NCBI GenBank assembly: GCA_024138015.1
Contig: JAMXBB010000003.1
Span: forward strand, 14,736,148 to 14,800,147
Direction: 5' to 3'
From: Lumnitzera littorea
Lineage: Eukaryota > Streptophyta > Magnoliopsida > Myrtales > Combretaceae
Length of the DNA stretch: 64,000 nucleotides
In this document: positions 49,680 through 59,999 of the stretch, piece after piece
Numbering within the stretch: position 1 is the first letter of the stretch
Layout of the letters: each line of letters starts with the position of its first letter
Notes under the pieces: generated by a model
Told to the model about the DNA's origin: nothing
What the model saw: the letters and a program-made list of their open reading frames with translations, nothing else
Database searches by the model: none
Made by a program: the position numbers and the translations under genes

Positions 49680-50300
49680 TATTTGCACTTACAACCATAG
49701 TATGTGATGAGACGCACTAGTGAGAAGTAAAATTGTATGAGTGCACTCGCATTTATAGTATGTGATGAGACACCTCATTGAGAAGTGAAATTGTGTGATC
49801 TCGCTTGCATTTGTAGTATATGATGAGACGTCCTACCGAGAAATGAAATTATATAGGTGCGATGAGATTCCATACCAAGAAGTGAAGTCGTATGGGTGCT
49901 TAAATTTATAGTGTGTGATAAAACACCCCATCAGGAAGTAAAATCATGTGAGTGCTTGCATTTATGGTACGATGAGACGCCCTACTGAGTTGTGAAATTA
50001 TATGAGTACAATGAGATGCCCCATCGATAAGTGAAGTCGTATAGGTGCTTAAATTTATAGTATGTGATGAGACGCCTAATTGGGAATTAAAATTGTGTGA
50101 GTGCTTGCATTTATGGTTTGTGATGAGATGCCCCATTGAAAAGTAAAATTTTATGGTATATGATGAGATGCCCCATTAAAAAGAAAAAATTTTATAGTAT
50201 GTGATGAGACGCTTCACCGAGAATATGAAATTGTGTGGGTGCTTCCACTTATAGTATGAGATGATATGCCCCACCGAGAAGTGAAACTGTGTGGATGTTA
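49680..50300 (+). repeat. Degenerate minisatellite, about 12 units
   Basis: GATGAGACGCC or a variant recurs about 12 times, mostly in the frame TTTATAGTATGTGATGAGACG, CCCCATCGAGAAGTGAAATT, GTGTGAGTGCTTGCA. Spacing is irregular, about 36-72 bases, because some units lack the TTTATAGTATG part. No protein-coding periodicity is evident. Confidence 0.8.
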
Positions 50301-50978
50301 CAAATTGTGCAAAATTGCATGGGTTTTATCGATTTTGTAATTCATGGATCAACAGGTTATCAATGTTTGATTATGTGAAGATAATTGTATATATGGAAGG
50401 GAATACAGTCAATGGATTTTGTAAATGATGTTTCATATTGGATTGTTATTCACTTAGTACTGATAGTTTACTGTATATATACTCTCTATATACTATACTT
50501 GCTTTTCATAAGTTTTGTTGGTAATCTAGTAAATCATTTTAGCTAACCTGCTACCGTAATACTTTTTGTAGGTAATATACTAATTGAAAAAAAGAAAGCA
50601 TCGGCATTCCTAACTCGTAGGAGTGATTTGATATGATATTACACCATTTCAGGAATAACGAACACAAGACATGCTGAATAATGTTTGATTAATTGCCAAA
50701 AATAAGCAAAATGTTAGGTGAAAACTAAGAAGGCACATGCTTGAATAAAGCCTTGTTAATTACACTAAAAGCGCACCTAAGGAAAATGTCCAAAACTTAG
50801 GGGCAGAATAGGCAGCTAGCTTGCTAAATTGAAAGTACTTAGCTAGGAAGAGTCTAAAGCGTAAAGAAGGGTTTAAACTGAAGGCATGCCCAAAGGTTGT
50901 GCCTTCCTAATTACACTGAAGGTATGGCCAAGGAATGCGCCTTCAGTACAAATAAAGAAGGCATGCCTGAAGATTGTA
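50301..50978. other. Unclassified repetitive DNA between the minisatellite and the gag-only element
   Basis: Contains TTGTAGGTAATATAC (about 50565), which resembles the TTGCAGGT box of the LTRs above, and three related GAAGGCATGCC/GAAGGTATGGCC words between 50740 and 50970. I see no gene here. Confidence 0.4.
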
Positions 50979-51933
50979 TGATAAGGAATCAATGGTAGCA
51001 GATCTCGAACGAATAGAAATGGGTATTATTTATGGATTTGAATGGGTACAAAGAATGAGAAGGTTTTGATAGTAAATGTAAATGGATATAACTCACCAGG
51101 ACACAAACACTATTTAGGGTTTGAGCTCGAAATAGGGTTCAATACAACTCATAAATACTAAATGTCACTCGGGATTCAAATGAGGGTTAGATGCAACTCA
51201 CTAACCGATTCAAATGAAGGGGTTCACCATAATCTTAAGGTTAAGATTGATAAGAACGTAGGACAGATTAAAGAGTCTAATCAAAACTCAATAATCCGGC
51301 AAATGCAAGCTCTATTAGCTTAATTACAGCTTTGCTTGAAAGAGGAAAGTTTCACTCTCTGTATGGGGGAAATATTCTTCACTATTTGTATGTATGTATG
51401 TATCTCTTTTAGTACAAATATTACTATTTATAGTAAGTCCTAAACCCTAATAGCAAAATTGTAAATAATGTATAAGGCCTTAAACCCTAAAGAATTGGGC
51501 CCATAAATAAAATGAAGGAAAACATGTACAAGAATACAAAATTGCACGTTTTATAAGAAAAGTTGGTATGTAGTTACTTGGCATGTCCTGGAAGGAGTAG
51601 TATCCAAATTGGATGGGGTCAACAGTTAGATGTACGGGTTCGAGAAGGAGTCCCCTAGGGTCTTGTAGTGTTTGGCCGAGACAGTAGAAAGGTTGACCCA
51701 TAATTGTCGAATCTTAAAATCAGTCGGCACAATTCTCTTGGTGCTGTACCGAGTGGTTCTTTGGTGTCGGATACTCGTCCTTATGGTTTCTCGGTATTCC
51801 TCGTCACCTCAGTTGACAATAGAGTTGATTCTGAGTGTTTATTTTCCTTCCCCCCGTCCTTCTAGTTGCAGCTCGACCCCGACAAGCATTGATAGGCCTC
51901 GATTTGGATTTGATCAGAGGTTGATTCCCATCA
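50979..51933 (-). repeat. Left LTR (3' LTR) of the gag-only element
   Basis: 955 bp with TGAT..ATCA ends. A TATTTATAGTAAG box (about 51426) could be the promoter region in minus orientation. A short TGTA repeat lies at 51388-51400. Confidence 0.9.
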
Positions 51934-51959
51934 TTACCATAGGTTTGAAAGGAAGTCGT

Positions 51960-53760
51960 CCTTAATGTTAAGTATTAAGCATGGCTTAGAATGCCGAATA
52001 AAGTCCTTCTCCCTTTTCGCTTTACCATAGGTGTCGAGTATGTTTAGATTTCCTCAATGCTCATTGAGGTTAAGAGATAGCTCTTCCCATCCTTCTGAAC
52101 AGTGTAAGTGTTGAGGAATCCGTCATGGATCACTTTCCAATCAAACTCCTTTAGTCGGCTAAGAAGTAGATTTGCGGCATTCATAAGCGTTACGTTGAAG
52201 TCAATCTTATCCTTATACTATCTTACCTTGAATGCGATTCGTGCTCTTTTATGCACCTGTGTCATTAAACCATAAGGTCGTAGATGCAAGTAGGTCAGTA
52301 ATTTCATCTTTTCTACTAACTCAATAGAAATGATGTTGGTACAGCTATCTCCATTGATAACCAGGAAATAGGTTTTTCCATTCACTAAACATTACATGTG
52401 AAATAAATTTTCCCTTTGTCCGAGATCGGCCTTTAAGCCAGCTTGTGTTGCCATAGCTAGGAGTTTATTGAGGTCCTCAAGATAGACATCTTCTTCTATC
52501 AACTGGTCATCCAAGCTCTTGTCACTCTGACTTTCAATTTGAGCTTTGGGCCCTTCACCCTTCATGACCATGACCCTTTTATTTGGGCATTGGGATGCAA
52601 TGTGTCCGTAGCCTAAGCACTTGAAGCACTTCACTTCTTGGCCCTTGTTGTTGGGTGCCTTCTCTTTCTCGGCAATCTTTTTCTCGGCATGGGCTGGTCG
52701 GTTGGGCTCTCCTTTCTTTATCTTCTTTTCTTGCCTTCTTTCGATATATCTTTCAAGCTCAGGGTTACCTTGTTGAGGTCGACTACTCGGCTTTTGATGC
52801 CTTCTTCTCCTCTACCTCTCTACTCTTAATGTCAAATTAATTAGCTCGTCCAGAGAGTTGAACAGCTACAATTCAATTATGTCAGCAATATCGTCTCAGA
52901 GTCTACTCAGGAATCTGGCAATGGTGCGATCCTATGGCTCGACAATCTCACATCTTGTCATCAAGGTCTCAAACTCTTGTAAATACTCTTCAACAATATT
53001 TTGACCTTATCTTAGGTGCTGGAAAACATGGAGTATCTCCTACTTGAAATAAGTCGGCACAAAACGTTGGTTCATCAATCTTTTCATAAGCCTCCAAGTT
53101 CTGATCAACTCCTCTCCTTTGGTGTCTCGCTTAGCAGCTAGCTTATCTCACCAAAGGCTTGTATATTCAACAACGGATAAGGAAGCCAGCTTAACCTTTG
53201 CTCAATCATCGTACTCAAATAACTTCTTAACTCGGGGAACCTAATCAAGGAACTCTTCAAGTCGGCTACTTCTATAGAAGGTCAGTAGTTTCAACTTGAC
53301 ATTGTTAAGTCATCGGCCAAATGCTTAGGGTTCATCCCTTACATTTTAAGCCGGTTGATTCACTTGAGTTTAGCCACTTCTGTTAGGGCTCTGTTTGACC
53401 CCGTTCCTTCTCAGCCTCAGCTCTCTTCTCTGGGTTTCTTGATTTGTTTTGGAGTCATCACTCCTTTCATTTCTTCTTCTCAGCATTGGATGGTTTTCTC
53501 TTCTTCTTGGCTTGGTAACTCTTCTCGACTATCGCTAATCATTTTCAAGCTCATTGGAACTACTCCCACTTGTGGGTGTTTGCTCCCTTCTTCCTTCTCA
53601 GCCATCACGTTTGCAGCTTCTAACTAACCCAGTAAGCTCTTGAATAGAGTTGGTGAGATTTTAGATCTGGTATTCCAATTTGTCAACACATCGCCTTAAG
53701 CCTCTGTGAGGACTATCATGAGTGTTGTTTACATTATCCTCCGACATACTTGTTTGTATA
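51960..53760 (-). pseudogene. gag and degraded protease of the gag-only element
   Basis: Minus-strand gag core at about 53240-52860: KLASLSVVEYTSLW, then NQRFVPTYFK, VEEYLQEFETLM and IARFLSRL blocks broken by stops. A basic stretch leads to an intact CCHC zinc knuckle C-F-K-C-L-G-Y-G-H-I-A-S-Q-C at about 52630-52585 in an open 80-codon frame. The protease follows (about 52390-52090): FLVINGDSCTN, where the catalytic Asp is Asn, then LHLRPYGLM and VIHDGFLNTYTVQKDGK. It ends close to the left LTR. Confidence 0.85.
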
Positions 53761-53948
53761 GTAATTTTTCCAGAAAATTGAACAAACAACAAAACATAAT
53801 TATAATAACCCAGAAACAACCGCTACTCGGCTTCTTCAACTACTTACGACTACTATGAATAGGATACTACACTACAGAACAATGATTAACAGAAATGTCA
53901 GAACCACAAATCTACTTTGAAGAACACTAGCATGCGTGTCTTCCCAAA

Positions 53949-53962
53949 GCTCTGATATCAAG
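53949..53962 (-). other. Primer-binding site of the gag-only element
   Basis: The minus strand reads TTGATATCAGAGC, one base from the right LTR, matching the initiator tRNA-Met type TGGTATCAGAGC except for two positions. Confidence 0.75.
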
Positions 53963-53963
53963 A

Positions 53964-54929
53964 TGATAAGGGATCAATGACAACAAATCTTGAACAAATA
54001 GAAATGGGTATTATTTATGGATTCAAATGGGTACAAAGAATGAGAAGGTTTTGATGGTGAATGTGAATGGATATAACTCATCAAGACACAAACACTATTA
54101 GGAGTTTGAGCTCAAAATAGAGTTCGATACAACTCAAGAATACTAAATATCACTTAGGATTCAAATGAGGGTTAGATGCAACTTACTAACCGATTCAAAT
54201 AAAGGGGTTCACCAAAATCTTGGGGTCAAGATTGATAAGAACGCGGAAGAGACTAAAGAGTCTAATCAAAACTCAATAATCCAACAAATGCAAGCTCTAC
54301 TAGCTCAAGTACAACCTTGATCAAAAGAGGAAAGTTTCACTCTCTGTATGGGGGAAGTATTCTTCACCATCTGTACGTATGTATGTGTCTCTTTTAGTAT
54401 AAATGTTGCTATTTATAGCAACATTTATCAACATTTATAGTAAATCCTAAACCCTAATGACAAAACTGTAAATAATGTACAATGCCTTAAACTCTAAAGA
54501 ATTGGTCCCATAAATAAAATGAAGGAAAACATATACAAAAATATAAAATTGTGCGTTTTACAAGGAAAGTCAGCATGTAGTCACTCGGTATGTCTTAGAA
54601 GAAGTAGTATTCGAACCAAATAGGGTTGGCAGTTGAATGTACGGGTTCAAAAAAGAGTCCCCAAGGTCTTGCAGTGTTTGGCCAAGACACTAGAAAGGTC
54701 GACCCGTAATTGTCGATTCCTAAAATCAGTTGACACAATTCTCTTGGTGTTGTGTCGAGTGGTTCTTTGGTCTCGGATACTTATCCTTGTGGTTTCTTGG
54801 CACCTCGGTTGATGTCAGAGTTGATGCCAAATGTTTATTTTCTTTTCCCTCGTCCTTCTAACTGTAGCTCGGCTTCAGTAAGCATTGATAGGTCTCAGTT
54901 TGGATTTGGTCGAAGGCTGATTTCTATCA
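53964..54929 (-). repeat. Right LTR (5' LTR) of the gag-only element
   Basis: 966 bp and readily aligned with the left LTR. It carries an extra small duplication at about 54413-54440 (ATTTATAGCAACATTTATCA) that the left copy lacks, explaining most of the length difference. Confidence 0.9.
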
Positions 54930-55059
54930 TTGTGCCTTTAGTATAAAAAATACTCGCACGACCACTCTTGTAAAATTTACTCTAGATACCCCATTTTCAT
55001 ACTATTTTTTGAAAATTGCGCTATAGATGAACAAAACTCATAACTAATTTGGTACAAAA

Positions 55060-56974
55060 GGAAAGGGTATGCTCTCTCCTCTCTCTAGTTTGAATTTCGT
55101 TTTCCTACCCTCTTCCTTCAAAGGTTTCGATCTCCTTATTCCACCTTAGTTCTCTGTCCGTCTCTAGCTTGTAAGTCACAGTGTCATCCTTTGTTATTGG
55201 TCAAGTTTCTCGCTTGTGTCTGTCTCTCTTTCTCATCTTCTCTTCTGTTCAGCGGCTTAGTTCTTCTAGTCTTCTTCTCTAACCGCTAGGGTTTCATCGT
55301 CCATGGCTTGCTCTCGTGTCTATGCTTGTTAGCGACTCCATGTGGTTCTCCCTCTTCCTACTAAGCTAAAGCCATCTGTCTCCATCAAGCAGCATCCATT
55401 AGCGGTTGTTAAGGGTTTTTCTTAATCCCTCCTCTGGTGTCATTGTCTCCTTTAGCTACGACCTCGGTTTTAAGAGAGCTGGTTCCCTCCTTTTCCTTGG
55501 TTTCTCCTATGGCTGATCTAGGTAAGGGTAAGTTGTCATCATCTTTGTCTCTAATCGGTGTGACAGCAGCTCCTTCTCCAGTCAAAGCTAGCTAGGCAGT
55601 TTTGTCCTTCAAAGAGGCTTTGGTTTCAATTTCTTCCTCTTCCATTGCACCAGAGAAGCTTCCTTCCTCCACCTACTTTTGCTCCTTCGAAAGAGATTAG
55701 AGAGCGTAAGTCATTTGCTAAGGCATGCCCTAACCCATCTTCTAAGGTAGAGATTAATTGTTCTCTCAATCAATACCCTCCTATTATGGATGGGGATGAG
55801 CTTGTTGTGGTTCTGCCAAAAGAGGTGGTAGAATTTGAAGCTTACGTTTGGAAAAATATGATTATTGGCCCCTTTTTTGGAAAGACTCTTCCTTTTCCAG
55901 TAGTAGAAAAGATTGCCCATGTAATATAGGATCGTTTTGGTTTGATTAAGGTTTTGAGTAACGAGAGAGGCACTTTTCTCTTTGAGTTTCAAAATGAAGG
56001 GCAAATTATGAAGGTTCTTGAAACCCCTTGGTACTTCGCAGGTCTATACCTTATCTTTCGATAATGGGATATGAATATGTCTTTCGCAAGTGAAGCTCTT
56101 AGCTTCTTACCTATATGGGTTAAGTTTTGAAATATTCCTATGGAGTTTTTCCATAAGAAGGGCATTAACTAGGTAGCAAGTAGACTTGGTAAGCCATTGA
56201 TTGTTGACTCCATCATAGCTAGGTAGAAAAGATTGAATTTTGCCCTAGTATATGTTGAGATGCAAGCCAATAGTGACTTTGTAAACTCAATCTTGGTCCA
56301 TTGTATAGATAGTAGAAAGATTCCTGTTGAAGTTGAATACTAATGGAAGCCCTCTAGTAGCCCCCACTGTAATATTTTTGGTCATGATGCGAATGCTTTC
56401 TCTTTGAAGGAAGATGGACCTATGCAAGTTGATCCTCAAATCACAAATGTGAAGATAGCTGAGGCTACTCCTCCAATTGAGAATTTGAATGTCGTATCCA
56501 AGATACCAATTGAAGTGAGATCTTTTGAGAATTCCCCTAAGAATACCTATGTTATGGCGAGCAATGTATATCAAGTTAAAGGTGAAGATAAGAGTTCTAA
56601 TGAATCTCTAAAGTCAAATTCTTCTCTTAACATGATTCTGGCAAATTTCATTAGTTACAAACTTGTCTCTTCTTCTCCTAACTTGGTGAAGCATTCTCTA
56701 TCTGCTCGTTCTAAGAAAAAGAAAAAGAAGTGCAAAAATCATAAGAAGACCTAGAGAGTTAGCTTACGGCGTTCACTAATAGCTTCTTCTAGTGTCTCTT
56801 TGTTTTTGCTTTTGAATCTTCATTGTTGGAACCGTTTACTCTTTAGAATTTTAATTTAGCTTTTGTTTTACCTTTTAGGGTGTTTTGATTATTTATGGGG
56901 AGGTTTTCCCTTCCTTATACTTTTTCCTTTATATATATATAAATTGACCTTACTTAAAAAAAAAAAAAAAAAAC
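55060..56974 (+). mobile_element. Internally deleted L1-type LINE: ORF1 plus 3' end with A tail
   Basis: A CT-rich leader (55080-55500) is followed by ORF1 and, after a short 3' UTR (TATATATATAAATTGACCTTACTT), an 18-base A tail at 56957-56974. That 3' sequence is the usual end of plant LINEs. The endonuclease/RT ORF2 is missing, so the element consists of ORF1 and both ends only. No TSD was recognised, and the 5' end is approximate. Confidence 0.75.
55645..56754 (+). pseudogene. LINE ORF1 (DUF4283-type RNA-binding region), broken only by in-frame stops
   Basis: One reading frame carries the whole homologous stretch. It begins MHQRSFLPPP, has VWKNMIIGPFFGKTLPF and IAHVI (DUF4283 start), FEFQNEGQIMKVLETPWYFAG, LPIWVKF, FHKKGIN, ASRLGKPL, FALVYVEMQ, and a degraded zinc knuckle PHCNIFGHDANAF (normally CxxC..GH..xxC), ending in a lysine-rich tail KKKKKKCKNHKK. 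About six stops (near 55927, 56062, 56128, 56170, 56224, 56341) interrupt it, with no frameshift. ORF1 proteins coat LINE RNA. Confidence 0.8.
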
Positions 56975-58194
56975 TAAGGACTACCTTCTCTAGCTATATC
57001 ATTAGCGCTAGGACGGTGCTTGACCCATCCAAATATAATAAAACACAAATTAAGTACTTGGTTCATAATCTACTTACGATAGTGAGTCATATCAAAACAT
57101 TTGAAAAAATAAAAATTTTAGTTGGTGGATCACCAATCCAATCAACTATTAAACTGAATTTTTCCTTTGTCTCAAATTTCATAAGCATTGAGCGATGTAT
57201 CATTAATTATATCACCTCTAATAGGTCTCACAACCTAGGACATGGATCCCAATTATGACCTCATAGTTATTTGAAACATTCAATTTTTATCCTAAGGTTT
57301 AATATTATTAATCATAGATTTGGTTATTCAGTGACCAAACATAGATCAAAATTGGTAAGAAGACAAGAAAATGGAGCCAAATTTATTAGCTCATGAAAAC
57401 AACACTTAAACCTGACGAGTAAATTGGCCAGTAAGACGAGTGGGCCGGTCATTTTCTTTATTCCTTTGGTCCAAGATGTTTGAGGAGATTTTCATTCCTT
57501 CGTCCAATGGCCTGAATTATGGGCCATATCTTTCGTTTCATTCGAAAAGTACAAGCGGACCATGCTAATCAAATGACTTACTTTCTTTTTCCTTAATGAT
57601 ATATTTTGGAGGCTCCACCAGTGTCAATCAAACTTAGCATGAACTGGATGGCATTTGATGTCCATGAAAATTGGCAAGTGAATAACGAGTTAGTTGGTAT
57701 ATGCAACAATCTCCAACATCCCAAAGAAGAGGACTAAGTTTCATTCTCTACGCACATTTACTTCAAGATAACAAGAAGGGAATAAAATTAAGATTCCAAT
57801 TCTCTTCATTTACTTTTACTCAATTTTTCTCAATTTATAAATCAATTGTTAAAATTATCTTGATTTTTTAAATATCATATAATATCGTCATGACATTATC
57901 ATCTTTCTTTTAATCTTAACCATTGATTATAAGTAGTAACATCATAAAATAAAAAATTGAGAGAAATGATGGAAAATTAAATGGAAAGAATCCATTTTTA
58001 TTAAATTATTATTTTGAAATAGCATCTCTTCTCCTATTTACTTAAAATTTCAATGAGAAACAACTATTTTACGGAACTTTTTCTATTCATTCAACTTAAG
58101 AAATAACTATTATCTTTCCTCAAAAGGTATTAGCTACTACTTTAAGACAAAGGATAGGTTTTATAACTATGTAGTAACTTCATTCTAAGCAAAA
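56975..58194. other. AT-rich spacer with a possible small MITE
   Basis: TCAATTTTTCTCAATTT (about 57820) and AAAATTGAGAGAAA (about 57953) are inverted and about 130 bp apart, which could be a small TIR element. Nothing else was recognised. Confidence 0.3.
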
Positions 58195-58870
58195 TTATAT
58201 CATCATCGCATGACTACCACCATCACCTTATGCCATCACTCATCACACCACCACCACCACCACCATCTTCACCATCATTCCACTATTGTCATAAACTCCA
58301 CCCCACACCATCACCATCCACTACTATACCACCATCATAGCTACCATATAGACACCGCCACCATCACCTCTGTACCTTAACACCATAATTCGTTATTACT
58401 ACTGCTATCATCACCATCACCTCATCATGATCACTTATGATGTTGCCACCACTACCATTACCTCTGATCTACCATCATAACTATATCATCACCACACCAT
58501 TACCACTGTTGTATTATCATTTTTGCTATCATTACCATCTCTACCACTTTGCTTAGCCTTACTATCGTCATCCTATAACCTCACCACTAATATTATGACT
58601 ATTACATTATCACCATTGCTATTGCCTCACAATAATTCTGCATCCTTATATTAATATCACCCCATCACCACCATTTGGTGGCAATGTGATGGTGGTGGTT
58701 TGGTGGCAATGTGATGGTGGTGGTGTAATAAGGGTAGCAATAAAGTTAGTGTACATTGAAGTGATGTCCAATGATGGTGAAGTGGTAGAAATGGTGCTAG
58801 GATGAGGGAAGTGATGCGGTCGTAGTGGGATGAGGGTTCTGGAGATGGTGGTAGTGATAATAGTTTCACA
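58195..58870. repeat. CAC/ATC-rich low-complexity block with strand switch (second locus)
   Basis: CAC/ATC-rich to about 58670, then GTGATGGTGGTGG-type sequence to about 58870, with the turn at CCACCATTTGGTGG (58670-58683). Within the second half a unit of about 28 bp (TTTGGTGGCAATGTGATGG) is repeated twice. Internally trinucleotide-rich inverted structures are known from some plant TIR elements, but I found no convincing ends. Confidence 0.6.
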
Positions 58871-59039
58871 AAGGTCATGTTATTTTTATTATATTCCTAA
58901 CTTAATAATGCGATGTAGTAATACAATGTGAATAATGAAATAGTCGTTCCTTACTATAAGAATTTGCTAAAAGCAAACAACATAATATACATTACATTGC
59001 TAATGCATGTAATAGTCATTCTAAATAAATAATTTTTTT

Positions 59040-59695
59040 CCCCCTTATCTACTCCATTCCTGAAAGTAATGGCTCTAAATACCAAACCTTAAGTTGGTAA
59101 GTGGATCAATGGTTTATAAGTGATGGAAATTAAAGAAATGCAAAGGCTTCTATTAGGTTTTGAAAAATGGACTAATATTAAACTAGTAAATCAATTTTTT
59201 TTTAGTATAAATTTTAGCTAAAATTTTTCCCATTTAGTGTTCAATTGAACTTCGAGTTCTTAAAAGTTGTTGTCTTACCTAACTCGATTTACTAAGGTTA
59301 GGTCATGTAGTATTTGCAACCTATCCTTGCCTTTCCTATCACGTATGTTTTCTTAGTGAAATGAAAAACAAAAATCCAATTCAAAAATCCAATTTTATGA
59401 ATCTTTTGTATATTATCCCTTTTGTCTTTTCCTTATTTAGTGTAACCCTAGTTGAGGTCATATAAATACCTAACTTCCATATACGTAGACAACACATTAA
59501 ATTATTGATTATTATAAGTTTCCTTTCCTGAGCAATCTTGGTGTTCTCATTTATCTCTTAACTTTTATCTATTTCCTTTAATAAGGAGCAGTGACAAACA
59601 ACTCTATAGTTTAGATTGATGAGTCACATCCCTTTTTGTTCCCTTTTGTTGTGGTGCTTCTCCATGCGTACAACCTTAGAAACACTGAAGCTTCA
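59040..59695 (+). mobile_element. Presumed 5' LTR of the right-hand Ty3/Gypsy element (start not determined)
   Basis: Directly upstream of the primer-binding site. It contains a CATATAAATACC box at about 59459, suitable as TATA box, and ends GAAGCTTCA. The LTR start could lie anywhere from about 59040 to 59290, because the partner LTR is not in the window. Confidence 0.4.
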
Positions 59696-59999
59696 CTGGT
59701 ATTAGAGTACAGTTTCGAGAGGGAGTGTGTGAAGTTGTAGTGAAGTTTTGTTCATGTTTGCTATTAGTGGCTGTTGTGTTCCTTTCATAACTGCTATAGT
59801 GTGTTCGAGTGAAGTAAGTTTTGAAGTTGTGAGTTGTGAAGTGGAGATTTGTGGGTTAGTAAGTGTTGTTCCTATGGTTACTATGTTTTTCACTACAAAA
59901 ACAAAGCAAGTTCATTTTTGTTGTATTTGAGTACGTGTTGAGTGTTGAAGTCGTTAGAATGTGTTAGTAAGGTTCTAAGTAGCAAGTAAAAGTGTTTTT

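Larger units (their letters stand above)
50979..54929 (-). mobile_element. Complete gag-only LTR retrotransposon (TR-GAG-like, 3.95 kb)
   Basis: Two LTRs, 50979-51933 (955 bp) and 53964-54929 (966 bp), are clearly alignable along their length, and both run TGAT..ATCA. TSD TTGTA (50974-50978) against TTGTG (54930-54934), 4 of 5. The primer-binding site (53949-53962) lies next to the right LTR, so the element reads leftwards. The 2.03-kb interior encodes gag and a degraded protease; RT, RNase H and integrase are absent. Gag-only elements under 4 kb were described in plants as TR-GAG; this copy also keeps protease remains, so it may be a deletion derivative of a full Gypsy element. Mobilisation would need pol proteins from elsewhere. 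Confidence 0.92.

Noticed and set aside
56863..57258. Open frame of 131 codons (+ strand), the longest in the window
   Set aside because: It runs from the LINE 3' UTR through the A tail (lysine run) into flanking DNA, so it is a chance frame.
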